This document shows positions 1 to 8,598 of a stretch of 64,000 nucleotides of DNA, piece by piece. This stretch comes from Oribacterium sp. P6A1 (GTDB lineage Bacteria; Bacillota; Clostridia; Lachnospirales; Lachnospiraceae): positions 1-64,000 of the forward strand of contig NZ_JNKO01000011.1 of NCBI RefSeq assembly GCF_000702885.1, given 5' to 3'. Numbering within the stretch: the stretch's first letter is position 1; each line of letters starts with the position of its first letter. The notes under the pieces were generated by a model. That model saw nothing but the letters and a program-made list of their open reading frames with translations. It did no database searches and was not told the origin of the DNA. A program made the position numbers and the translations under genes.

Positions 1-94
<94 letters not shown>

Positions 95-283
95 AATGTT
101 AAGAGATTTCTCTCTTTAAGTTCTTCCCGTTCAAAACTTAAGCTTGGCTTTTGTTCTGTCCGTTATTCTTTACTGCGAATAAATTCGCTTACGATTTGCA
201 TCGTTTCTGAAAATCTAATTCTTAGAATCTTCAGGGTCTGTGTATTAATCGATCTTTGATTTTCAAGGTTCGTTATCACTCAT

Positions 284-294
284 TTTCAAGAACT
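284..294 (-). promoter_or_regulatory. boxA-like antitermination site in the rrn leader
   Basis: On the minus strand this reads GTTCTTGAAAA, close to Firmicutes rrn boxA. It lies about 30 bases after the promoter and 190 bases before the 16S start, where Nus-factor antitermination sites usually sit. The rest of the leader (95-283) has no gene that I can support. Confidence 0.55.
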
Positions 295-323
295 GGTGTT
301 CCGGTTCTCTCGAGCGCTTAGTT

Positions 324-352
324 ATATTAGCAACTCGATTTGTAGATGTCAA
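324..352 (-). promoter_or_regulatory. rrn promoter
   Basis: The minus strand has a perfect -35 TTGACA (347-352), a 17-bp spacer and a -10 TAATAT (324-329). It points at the 16S gene and is the strongest sigma-A promoter upstream of it. Transcription should begin near 317. Confidence 0.85.
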
Positions 353-480
353 ACACTTTTTGAAAAAAATTTGATCTTTGAAAAATGAGTAAAAAATGAC
401 GGAATTCTGAGGTCAGAATAACGAAAAATGGTCACGGAACTATATCGACGTTAGAGGGTCTGATACATAAATGTATAACA

Positions 481-518
481 AAAACACATCCGTGGTATTT
501 CGACTACGGATGTGTTTT
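481..518 (-). terminator. Intrinsic terminator of the broken secreted-protein gene
   Basis: A 13-bp perfect stem (AAAACACATCCGT with its complement) has a 12-nt loop and is followed on the minus strand by TTTTTG. It separates the gene at 583-873 from the rrn promoter. Confidence 0.8.
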
Positions 519-582
519 GAAAGGTAGTTTGATTATTGGTAAAAAAGAAAGATAGTTACTATCTTAAAATAAGAATTGAGTG

Positions 583-873
583 TTAAAATTCGATATCATT
601 CTTCTCTACATCATCGATAGCGTCTTCCGCTGTATTAACACTGGACTCTGCTGTATCTATGCTTTCTTTAAAGTCATCTTCTGCTTTTGATACGTCAGAA
701 GCTCAGGTTTCGTGACTGTCTGTTGTATCAGTTGTCTCGGTGGAAGCCTTTGCATCAGATGATTCATCGGCTTTTGTTCCGGCTAAAGCTGTCATTGGCT
801 GAAGAGCCATGCTCGCGGAAATACCGATTGCCAATGCCTTTACGATCTGCTTCTCGAGTTTGTTCTTTCTCAT
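583..873 (-). pseudogene. Small secreted acidic protein gene interrupted by an in-frame TGA
   Basis: From an ATG at 873 with a good Shine-Dalgarno (AGAGGG, 7 bases upstream), the frame encodes a clear signal peptide: basic start MRKNKLEKQ, hydrophobic core, then a TALA-G cleavage site near residue 31. A Thr/Ser/Asp-rich segment follows and is ended by TGA at codon 57 (703-705). In the same frame another 39 codons stay open to TAA at 583, with the same acidic, helical composition (for example KAEDDFKES). Either the gene has a nonsense mutation or a short 56-residue product is made. I recognise no family. Full length would be about 96 residues, short for an exported protein of this style, so the 3' part may already be a remnant. 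Confidence 0.6.
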
Positions 874-1039
874 TCTACTACCCTCTTTTTAAAAATAATC
901 AAACACTGTAAATTGTTTTTACCCAATGCGTAATATCCTACAGTACGTGATATTAAACATGGAATCAAAACTTAAATTTGATTTGCGAATTTACAATTAA
1001 TAATTAAGTAAATAAGCTGATTTTTAATAAAATCATAAA

Positions 1040-1074
1040 AAAAGTACCCACAGTGTGAAGCCGTTGGTACTTTT
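1040..1074 (-). terminator. Terminator after kdpE
   Basis: AAAAGTACC pairs with GGTACTTTT around a 17-nt loop, and a run of T follows on the minus strand. It lies 89 bases past the kdpE stop and closes the ktrB-ktrA-kdpD-kdpE operon. Confidence 0.7.
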
Positions 1075-1162
1075 AGAGATAAATAATTAAATTGTATGTA
1101 AGGGTCAAAGGACGGTAGTTATGAGTATTCAGCATCATTCGAAGGCTCTAAACAGGAAATAA

Positions 1163-1873
1163 TCAGTCCACTTTCAGCATCCTGTAGCCGATGCCTATGT
1201 GAGTCTGAATATAGTGAGGAGAATCCGGTGTGGCTTCAAGTTTTTTTCTAAGTGTTACCATAAAAACTCTTAATGAGGCTATGTCATTATCCCAGCTCTT
1301 TCCCCAGATATTTTCTGTTATGTAGGTATGAGTCAGCACCTTTCCGGTGTTTTTGGCCAAAAGACAGAGAAGCTTGTATTCCATAGGGGTGAGCTTCATT
1401 TCTTCTCCGTCAAGATAGGCGCATCCCGCCGAATACTCTATCTTCAGTTTACCGTTAGTATAGACAGAACTGTCGGAAGAGCTGTCGCTCTTCATCAGCG
1501 CAAGACGTCTTACCGTAACTCTGAGTCTGGCCAGCAGCTCTTCCACTGAGAAGGGCTTCGTGAGATAGTCATCTGCCCCTGCGTCCAATGCCTCTATCTT
1601 GTCTGCATCATCACTTCTGGCGCTAATGACTATAATGGGCATGTTGGACCAGCTTCTTATCTGTTTTATGACTTCTATTCCATCCATATCGGGAAGCCCC
1701 AGGTCCAGAAAAACAACCTCAGGATTGTGAGATGAGGCCATCATAACTGCCTCGTTTCCGTTATTGGCTTTTAAATATCTGTAATCATGGGTTTTTAATG
1801 TGGTTATGATGAGATTCTGTATGGGGATATCATCTTCTACCACCAAAACAACAGGACTATTGGAATTATTCAT
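1163..1873 (-). CDS. kdpE: OmpR-family response regulator, KdpE type
   Basis: This 236-residue protein has a receiver domain (about 8-120) with the acidic pocket EDD at 13-15, the phospho-acceptor Asp57 in VFLDLGLPDMDG and Lys106 in LTKPFS. A winged-helix DNA-binding domain follows (about 138-236, LTPMEYKLLCLLAKN). The start ATG follows GAGG by five bases. It is the last gene of an operon with the sensor kinase kdpD and the potassium-uptake genes ktrA and ktrB, and no kdpABC is visible. In the known family KdpD phosphorylates KdpE, which activates potassium-uptake genes. Here the likely target is the Ktr operon itself, which is inference from gene order. Confidence 0.88.
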   Translation of the reverse strand: MNNSNSPVVLVVEDDIPIQNLIITTLKTHDYRYLKANNGNEAVMMASSHNPEVVFLDLGLPDMDGIEVIKQIRSWSNMPIIVISARSDDADKIEALDAGADDYLTKPFSVEELLARLRVTVRRLALMKSDSSSDSSVYTNGKLKIEYSAGCAYLDGEEMKLTPMEYKLLCLLAKNTGKVLTHTYITENIWGKSWDNDIASLRVFMVTLRKKLEATPDSPHYIQTHIGIGYRMLKVD

Positions 1874-2015
1874 TTGAACCTCTTCTATTTATTATTTCGC
1901 CTGAGACTTAGGCATTAAACAGGTTAAGACTACTATTCGCCGGTATATTTAACCGCAAATACTCCACAGCTGTCTGCATTATCCAGGATGCAAAGCTGAA
2001 ATCGCTATAGTTTCA

Positions 2016-3998
2016 TCATATATCAATCTTTGCGGCGCCTATGTCCATGGGCAATTCTATCTCAAAGCAGCAGCCGGTGGGAACATTGTCCTTAAGGCTT
2101 ATCTTTCCGCTGTGTGCTTCAACTATGGATTTGCAAAGTGCAAGTCCCAGCCCCAGACCTCTTCGTCCGTCGGCTACCTTGGATTGTCCGGTGTAGAACA
2201 TCTCAAATATATGAGGTTTTATGGAATCCGGGATGCCCGGTCCGTTGTCTATGACACTCACCACCGCTGTGCTGCCCCTCTGTTCGCTTCGTATCATAAT
2301 CTCTGAACCTGTCTGAGTATTCTTTATGGCATTGTTTATAAGATTGATCAGCACCTGCATGATCAGTCTTGAGTCAATGTTTACGAGAAATATGTCATCG
2401 CTGTTCTGAAGGCTTACGTGATGCTGACAAATATTTCTGTCCACATGCTTAAGGGCTTCCTCGATAACATCGTTTATTACATCCATGGACATATGAAGTT
2501 CCATCTGGCCATTTTCGATTCGGGAAATGGACAGAAGATTCTCCACCAGATCCACCAGCCACTCGGAATCGTCGTAGATATCTGAGAATATTTGCTTCAG
2601 CGTTTCTGTATCCAGCTGCTCAAAATGATTTAGGAGATTGCTCGCATTTCCGGATATGGAAGTAAGGGGAGTACGGATATCATGGGAAATGGAACGTAGG
2701 AGGTTTGATCTCAGCTGTTCATTACGCACCATGATGGAGGCCTTTTCCTTTTCTTCCGCATTTCGGAGACTTTCAAGTGCCAAAGCACATTCTCCAAGTA
2801 TAGACATAAAAACGCTGTTTTCAAAGGTCTCCAGAGGAATTCCGTTCAGACGGATGGCGATGACACCGTAGCAGTAGTCATTGAGACAGATAGCATGGTA
2901 TTGGGATTCCGCGGTACTGTATTTTTCCAGTTTCAGACCCGCTGCCTGACGGTTTTTGAATACCCATTTGGCTATCTCATATTCGTTTTCGTCTGACAGC
3001 TCTTCTTCATCCGGATAATTTGATGAGTTGAAAGCTGCTGCCCTGCCAAGATCACCCTTCATATCTCTCGGATAAACCATAACATCTTTATCAAGAAGGG
3101 TGATGATCTGGTAGGCGGTTATCCTTATTACTTCCTCTGAACCATCTGCCTTCTGGAGAAGCTGGTTGGTATCAAAAAGAACCTTCGCCCTGAAAGCTTC
3201 CCGTGCGGACTGCTGAGCGTTTTTCTTCAGTTTGTTGGCCAGAGAACCGGTTATAAGTGAGGACGTAAGCATGATGATGAAGGTGACTACGTACTCTGTC
3301 TCATAGGTATGGAAGCTGAATCTGGGCTCTATAAAGAACCAGTTAAAGAGAAGTACGCTGGCAAGAGAACCCAGGACACTGTAAAAAGGGCTTACGGTGA
3401 TGACCGAAATCACCAGAACGCCAAGTATAAAGACGGTTATGATGTTGGATTCGGAAAATCCGAACAATGTAAAAATCAGTCCTAACCCTGTAGATGCCAT
3501 TAATAAAAGTAGTGTAAGTATGGCATCCTTCAGTGTAGGACGGATTTGATCGGTTATATGGCTTTTTTCTTTCTGCTGTTTAAGGTCTGCAACAGAGTCA
3601 GGGATGATGTACACGTCAACGTCGGGAGCATTGAGAATGATCTGCTCTGTCAGGGACATCTTTCCCCAAAGGTGCCGCCTCCTGGCACCGCTTCTTCCCA
3701 CAACGATTTTTGTGGTGTTGGAGATGTGGGCGTATTCTGCGATCTGAAGAGACACATCATCTCCGATTATGGTGGTGACGGAAGCACCCTTCTCTTCTGC
3801 ATATTTTATGTTATTCTGCAGTCTTACCTTATCTTTTTCCGGAAGGCTGTCATAGTTTGCCGATTTGATATAGAGAGCGGTAAGTGTTGCATGGAATGCT
3901 TCCGCCATTTTGGAAGCAGCCTTTATTACTTTTATGTTTGAGGGGGATGGTGATATACAAACCAGTATATGCTCGTCCTTTTCCATATTTTTGTCCAT
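2016..3998 (-). CDS. kdpD: KdpD-like sensor histidine kinase lacking the N-terminal KdpD domain
   Basis: Read from the ATG at 3998, which has GGAGG five bases upstream; an ATG four codons earlier has none. The 660-residue protein begins with a universal-stress-protein domain (about 8-140, including VVGRSGARRRHLWG). Four membrane segments of the DUF4118 type follow (about 165-260), then a GAF-like region, then the HisKA box SHDIRTPLT (His near 439) and the ATPase with NLINNAIKNT, DNGPGIP and GLGLALC. Classical KdpD is about 890 residues and opens with a roughly 200-residue KdpD domain before the USP domain; that part is absent. The gene sits between ktrA and kdpE, so it probably reads potassium or turgor for Ktr uptake rather than for a Kdp ATPase. 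Confidence 0.85.
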   Translation of the reverse strand: MDKNMEKDEHILVCISPSPSNIKVIKAASKMAEAFHATLTALYIKSANYDSLPEKDKVRLQNNIKYAEEKGASVTTIIGDDVSLQIAEYAHISNTTKIVVGRSGARRRHLWGKMSLTEQIILNAPDVDVYIIPDSVADLKQQKEKSHITDQIRPTLKDAILTLLLLMASTGLGLIFTLFGFSESNIITVFILGVLVISVITVSPFYSVLGSLASVLLFNWFFIEPRFSFHTYETEYVVTFIIMLTSSLITGSLANKLKKNAQQSAREAFRAKVLFDTNQLLQKADGSEEVIRITAYQIITLLDKDVMVYPRDMKGDLGRAAAFNSSNYPDEEELSDENEYEIAKWVFKNRQAAGLKLEKYSTAESQYHAICLNDYCYGVIAIRLNGIPLETFENSVFMSILGECALALESLRNAEEKEKASIMVRNEQLRSNLLRSISHDIRTPLTSISGNASNLLNHFEQLDTETLKQIFSDIYDDSEWLVDLVENLLSISRIENGQMELHMSMDVINDVIEEALKHVDRNICQHHVSLQNSDDIFLVNIDSRLIMQVLINLINNAIKNTQTGSEIMIRSEQRGSTAVVSVIDNGPGIPDSIKPHIFEMFYTGQSKVADGRRGLGLGLALCKSIVEAHSGKISLKDNVPTGCCFEIELPMDIGAAKIDI

Positions 3999-4102
3999 TA
4001 ATTCCTCCATGGGTCAGGCTTGAGCCGGATTTATCAGAGCCCTTATCTGACCCGCCAAATAAGTTTAAAACTTTTTTCTCCATGGGAGTGGCGTCTTTTC
4101 TG

Positions 4103-4750
4103 TCACATATGGAAACATTTCTGTATGGATTTCTGTTCTCCAAGTACCAGCATGGTTTTCCCGCTGTCCAGGACCATTTCCGGGGTGACTGTCAGATTCA
4201 TTTTACCGTTTTCCTTTACCGCCATGATATTTATTCCGTATTTTTTTCTGATGTCAATGTTTCCGATGCTCTTTCCTTCCCATTCTTTTGGGACAGGCAC
4301 CTCAAATATAGCATAGTTTTCATCTAGTTTGATGTAATCAAGAATGTGATCTGAAGCATAGCGTATGGCTGCCCACTCTGCTATCTGTTTTTCCGGGCTA
4401 ATGACTTCATCGGCGCCGTTTCTAAGGAGGAATTTTGCCTGAACCTCCCGGTCAGCTCTTGATACCACCAGCTTTCCGCCCAGTTCCTTGAGAAGTGAAG
4501 TGGTCTCCAGGGAACTCTGGAAATCTCCACCTATGGTAACTATACAAACGTCATAGTTGTTTATGCCGAGGGAACGAAGAAAGGTCTCGTTGGTGCTGTC
4601 TCCTATCTGGGCATCTGTAACTATGGGGAGCACGCTGTTTATGCGTTCTTCATCTTTATCTACGGCCATGACTTCATGACCAAGGGAATGGAACTCTCTT
4701 GCAAGGAGTGAACCGAAGCGGTTTACTCCTATAAGTAATATTGATTTCAT
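4103..4750 (-). CDS. ktrA: Potassium uptake regulatory subunit (KtrA/TrkA, RCK domain)
   Basis: Cytoplasmic gating subunit of a Ktr/Trk potassium transporter. The ATG at 4750 is preceded by GGGAGG and gives a 215-residue protein of normal size. The Rossmann RCK_N domain starts at once (SILLIGVNRFGSLLA, then VMAVDKDEERI with the acidic end of beta-2). The second half is an RCK_C/TrkA_C domain (about 135-215). These proteins form octameric rings that bind nucleotides, and RCK_C can bind cyclic di-AMP; this is family knowledge. It lies between the damaged ktrB and kdpD. If ktrB is non-functional, this subunit must serve a KtrB elsewhere or be idle. Confidence 0.85.
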   Translation of the reverse strand: MKSILLIGVNRFGSLLAREFHSLGHEVMAVDKDEERINSVLPIVTDAQIGDSTNETFLRSLGINNYDVCIVTIGGDFQSSLETTSLLKELGGKLVVSRADREVQAKFLLRNGADEVISPEKQIAEWAAIRYASDHILDYIKLDENYAIFEVPVPKEWEGKSIGNIDIRKKYGINIMAVKENGKMNLTVTPEMVLDSGKTMLVLGEQKSIQKCFHM

Positions 4751-4857
4751 TGTAAAAATCCTCCCGGCGGGGATATATTTATTCATTCCGGTATATCTGA
4801 ATGTAAATTATCTTGTAGTTTTAGTTTTGTGATTCAGTGTATTTATAATATGGGTGT

Positions 4858-5834
4858 CTAACCTACATTTATCTTCTCTATGGGGCATCTCGCCACTTCC
4901 ATTCCGGTGCTGTTCACAGCGGCGAAAAGAAGTGTAAGTCCTCCAACACGTCCGAAGAACATGAGAAGTATTAGTATCATATGAGAAAATGTACTGAGAC
5001 TTGGGGTAAGTCCCAATGAAAGACCTACGGTTCCTATGGCTGAAGCTGTTTCAGCGGTAGCATGGAAAAATCGTAGAAGAAAAATATGGCTGTAGGAACG
5101 GTAATAAGCATGAAGGTGGTAGTCAGTATGACTTTGCTCTGCATCCTGTAGCGCTTGAAATTAAGTTTATGAACAGCCATATCATCCCAGGTGAGGAAAC
5201 CTATACCGCCCAAAACGATCAGAAGTGATATGGGAAGTATGATGGTGACATCATCACTTAGTGCTGTTAAGGATGAAAATGCTCCCGACTTGTTGCCCAT
5301 GAGGTCAAAGCCCGCATTACAGAAGGCCGACACTGAATGGAAAATCGCCATCCAAATGCCCTTTATTCCGAATTTAGAGCAGAATGAAGGCAGCATCATG
5401 ACAGCTCCTATGGCTTCTGTAAAAAAAGATACCTTAAATATGAAGGCGGTCATCTTAACTATGCCGCCTATATGGTGGGCGGAAATGCTGTCCTGCAGCA
5501 TACTCCTTTGAAGTAAAGATATCTTTTTTCCGGAAACTGTTGCTATAAATGCAGTTACGGAAATTATGCCGAGTCCCCCTATCTGTATAAGAAGCATGAT
5601 AATAAGCTGTCCGAATGCTGACCAGTAGCTTGAGGTATCACGAATTACGAGGCCTGTTACGCAGACAGCTGAAGTTGAGGTAAAAAGAGCCTCTTCCGGT
5701 GATGTCCATTGCCCAAGGGCTGATGATAGGGGCAGCATAAGAAGCAAGGCACCTATTATTATCACACTAAGAAAACCTATTATTATGATCTGGAAAGAAG
5801 TTAGTTTTTTCTCCAGTAACTCTATATTCATCAT
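4858..5834 (-). pseudogene. ktrB: KtrB/TrkH potassium channel subunit with internal deletion and frameshift
   Basis: The first part (from ATG 5834) matches the N-terminal two thirds of KtrB, with pore segments TSTSAVCVTGL and SVSAFCNAGF, and runs to about 5045 before leaving frame and stopping at 5034. In a second frame the sequence continues with the last pore loop and tail: ETASAIGTVGLSLGLTP, then LLMFFGRVGGLTLLFAA, ending with TAG at 4858. Normal KtrB is about 440-450 residues with four pore segments. Here the third pore segment and surrounding helices (roughly 100-150 residues) are missing at the junction near 5045-5060. The two parts are also out of frame. The simplest reading is a deletion allele, with an assembly error as the alternative. 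Confidence 0.8.
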
Positions 5835-5971
5835 GATCCTCCGTTATCTTACTGTACTCATATGATACAGAGGATCTGACAAAGATGGTGTTAAGGATAT
5901 GATGACTGATATTAAGATTGTATTAATGGCTTCCCATGCCTTTTGGCAAGGCATGAGGAGATATGAAAGAA

Positions 5972-6010
5972 AAAAGGATGTGCCATGGGAATCCTGAGGC
6001 ACATCCTTTT
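5972..6010 (-). terminator. Terminator after the PcrA-type helicase
   Basis: AAAAGGATGTGCC pairs with GGCACATCCTTTT (13 bp), followed by a T-run on the minus strand. It lies 46 bases past the helicase stop. A second hairpin (CATGCCTT with AAGGCATG, about 5937-5957) stands just beyond it. Confidence 0.8.
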
Positions 6011-6055
6011 CCTGTAGAGCGCCCCGCGGCGCACGTTACTAACGGGTTGTATTTA

Positions 6056-8215
6056 TCAGTTTTCTGCGGGAGTCATCTTCACCCTGAAGGAAATCTGCCG
6101 CTCTGTCGGCATGTCATCAAACTTTATGGTGTAGGCATTTTTGTCCATATCCACTTCTTTGATGGTGCCGGTTCCGAAGGCTTTATGCTTTATCCTGTCT
6201 CCGATGGAGAAAAGATCAGAATGTGTTGTTGCACGGAAATGTGAATCTATAAGTGCTATGTAGCTTCTGGTCTCAGACAAGAGAGAAGCTTTTGGTGCCT
6301 CTGTGTAACTGAGAAGCCCGGGATCTATGTCCAGGATGAATCTTGAAGGGTATCTGGGTGATCCGTCAAAGTTTCTGCCGGCAGCTTCTGAAATATAGAG
6401 GCCCTTTTCCGCGCGGCTCATGGCAACAAAAGCAAGGCGGCGCTCCTCTTCCATGCCTTCCAGAGTGTTGGTCTTCTTCGACGGAAATATTCCCTCTGAC
6501 ATGCTGCAAAGGAATACGTAAGGAAATTCCAGTCCCTTTGCGGTATGGACTGTCATGAGACGGACTCTGTCAGTGGTATCCCGGATATCCATGTTTGAGA
6601 ACATGGAAACACTTTTGAGATAGCTCTCAAGATCTGTCTCTTCTCCGGCTCCGGTTTCGAATTCGAAAACAGACTGCTTTAATTCTGCAAGATTGTCCAA
6701 ACGCTCCTGGGATCCTTCGGTACGGAGCATGTTTTCATAACCGGATTCATTCAGAATGGAGATCAGTACCTCGGAAATGTTCTTTTCTTCATAGGAAGCT
6801 GCATATTTCTCAATGAGAGCTATGAACTTCTGAGCCTGGGTTCCTTTGAAAAGATCATTATCAACATTCTTAACCAGCGCTTCATAGAGAGTTCCCCCAT
6901 GCTCCGCTGTGTAGTCTTCAAGAAATTTCATGCGGCGGACACCCAGGTTCCGCTTGGGAACATTGGCGATGCGTCGGAAAGAAAGGTCGTCTTTGAAGAC
7001 CACCATTCTGAGATAACAAAGAGCATCCTTTATCTCCATGCGCCCGAAGAACTGAACACCGGAATAAATGGTGTAGGGAATCTTTGATTTCAGGAACACC
7101 TCTTCTATGGTTCTTGTTACATAATGGGCACGGTAAAGACAGGTTATATCCTTATACTCCACTCCCATCTGGTGCAGGGTCTCAATGTTTTTCACTATCC
7201 ATGTGGCTTCCTGAACAGCATCATCTGCGAGATGACAGACAACGGGAACACCCTCAGGGAGAACAGGCTTCAGATCCTTGGACATTCGCTGTTTATTCTT
7301 ACTGATAAGGGAATTGCAGACCTTCAGTATCTCCGGAGTGGAACGATAGTTATCAAGCATCATGATGGTCTTGGTTCCAGGGAAGTGCTTATCGAAATCC
7401 AAAAGATATTTAACATTGGCACCTCGCCATGTGTAGATGGTCTGGTCCGGATCTCCCACTATAAAAAGATTCTTGTGATAAGCGCACAGAACCTCCATGA
7501 GACGGTACTGCAGAGGGTCAATATCCTGGAATTCATCGATTTCAATGTACTCAAGCCGCTTTTGCCACTTAAGGGCTATTTCGGGATGCTCCTGAAAAAT
7601 ATAGAGACTGAGTATGATGAGGTCGTTGTAATCCACCGCAAAGGTCTTTCTTTCCTGGTAGAGATAACCGTAGAAAAGGATGTCATTGACCTCAGTGGCC
7701 TCCATATATTTCTTATGAAGCTGATCTATGGGAAGATTTATCATGTCAAGGAAATAGGAAGGTTCGGATATGCACTTTCGCATCTCGAACATGTCCCTTG
7801 CGTTTCCAAAGGTTTTGTCCCGAAGAGTCAGCCCCCTTTCTTCATATATGATCTTCAGCATCTCATCTATGTCGCCGTTGTCCAGTACCATAAAGCTTTT
7901 CGGATAGCTGATGGCATGGCTGTCCTCCTGCAGGATGTTGACACAGAAGCCATGGAAGGTGTTGATATAGCCGGTATCGTTGTCACCTGTCAGCTTGTGG
8001 ATACGCTGGCGCATCTCATTGGCAGCCTTGTTTGTGAAGGTTACGCACAGGATATTCCCGGGAAGAACTCCGAGTTCATTTACGAGATATGCAAATCTGT
8101 GGGTCAGAGCCCGGGTCTTTCCTGAGCCGGCCCCTGCGATCACACGGACAAAGCCTTCTGTTGATGTGACTGCATCAGTTTGTGCTTCATTTAATCCTGC
8201 AAGAATATCTTCCAT
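6056..8215 (-). CDS. pcrA: UvrD/PcrA-family superfamily 1 DNA helicase
   Basis: A 719-residue helicase that unwinds DNA 3' to 5' in repair and replication restart. The SF1A motifs appear in order: the Q-motif region LNEAQTDAV, Walker A AGAGSGKT (about 26-33), TFTNKAANEM, the Walker B relative IDEFQDIDP, GDPDQTIYTWRGA, VRLMTVHTAKGLEF and FVAMSRAEKGLYI. The C-terminus ends in a Tudor-like stretch (FSIGDRIKHKAFGTGTI) typical of PcrA, which contacts RNA polymerase. The ATG at 8215 is preferred over a TTG seven codons earlier because alignment to PcrA begins there. It is downstream of helD on the same strand, with a terminator between, so it is probably a separate transcript. PcrA is usually near ligA, so this could be a paralogue. 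Confidence 0.85.
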   Translation of the reverse strand: MEDILAGLNEAQTDAVTSTEGFVRVIAGAGSGKTRALTHRFAYLVNELGVLPGNILCVTFTNKAANEMRQRIHKLTGDNDTGYINTFHGFCVNILQEDSHAISYPKSFMVLDNGDIDEMLKIIYEERGLTLRDKTFGNARDMFEMRKCISEPSYFLDMINLPIDQLHKKYMEATEVNDILFYGYLYQERKTFAVDYNDLIILSLYIFQEHPEIALKWQKRLEYIEIDEFQDIDPLQYRLMEVLCAYHKNLFIVGDPDQTIYTWRGANVKYLLDFDKHFPGTKTIMMLDNYRSTPEILKVCNSLISKNKQRMSKDLKPVLPEGVPVVCHLADDAVQEATWIVKNIETLHQMGVEYKDITCLYRAHYVTRTIEEVFLKSKIPYTIYSGVQFFGRMEIKDALCYLRMVVFKDDLSFRRIANVPKRNLGVRRMKFLEDYTAEHGGTLYEALVKNVDNDLFKGTQAQKFIALIEKYAASYEEKNISEVLISILNESGYENMLRTEGSQERLDNLAELKQSVFEFETGAGEETDLESYLKSVSMFSNMDIRDTTDRVRLMTVHTAKGLEFPYVFLCSMSEGIFPSKKTNTLEGMEEERRLAFVAMSRAEKGLYISEAAGRNFDGSPRYPSRFILDIDPGLLSYTEAPKASLLSETRSYIALIDSHFRATTHSDLFSIGDRIKHKAFGTGTIKEVDMDKNAYTIKFDDMPTERQISFRVKMTPAEN

Positions 8216-8360
8216 AGAACTACATCTTTCTATCAAACTACATGTAAAGTATTGTTAATGTAAATATACTAGCACGTTTGTTCTGTAAAATCAACAGAAC
8301 CATTGCTGTGGATTTTGATTATTCAGGGTCAGTTTAGCAGCATTATCCTGAAATAAACGA

Positions 8361-8396
8361 AAAAAGCCACTGAGCTTTTGATAACTCAGTGGCTTT
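8361..8396 (-). terminator. Terminator in the helD-pcrA gap
   Basis: AAAGCCACTGAG pairs with CTCAGTGGCTTT over 12 bp and is followed by TTTTTCG on the minus strand. It lies about 200 bases past the helD stop. The rest of the 383-base gap (8216-8598) shows no gene that I can support; a GC-rich stretch at about 8440-8510 is unexplained. Confidence 0.75.
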
Positions 8397-8598
8397 GATT
8401 TATAGGATTTAAGGTATATGCCCCAGGAGATTTATTTACGGAAAAACGTAACGGTTTTCGTGGCAGAGGGGCACAGCCGGTGATTCCCTGTCCCATGTAG
8501 ACAGAACAAATTCATCACATATCCATGCGGTCAAAAGAGAGGCACAAGTGGTGCCGGGCTTTTGGTGTTGCCTTTAAACTCAGAATTCCCTGCTGTTA

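Noticed and set aside
3850-4143. Minus-strand frame of 97 codons between kdpD and ktrA
   Set aside because: It overlaps the ends of both genes in another frame and has no family resemblance.
5835-5960. Cyclic di-AMP (ydaO) riboswitch upstream of ktrB
   Set aside because: The gap is only about 130 bases before the neighbouring terminator, too short, and lacks the conserved core.
7124-8125. Long open frame (333 codons) on the plus strand inside the PcrA-type helicase
   Set aside because: It is fully antisense to a gene with all helicase motifs, has no ribosome site and encodes no recognisable domain.
8440-8520. GC-rich stretch resembling parts of a cobalamin riboswitch (CCGGTGATTCC, CTGTCCC)
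   Set aside because: The conserved order and spacing of B12-box elements are not met and no gene follows in that direction.
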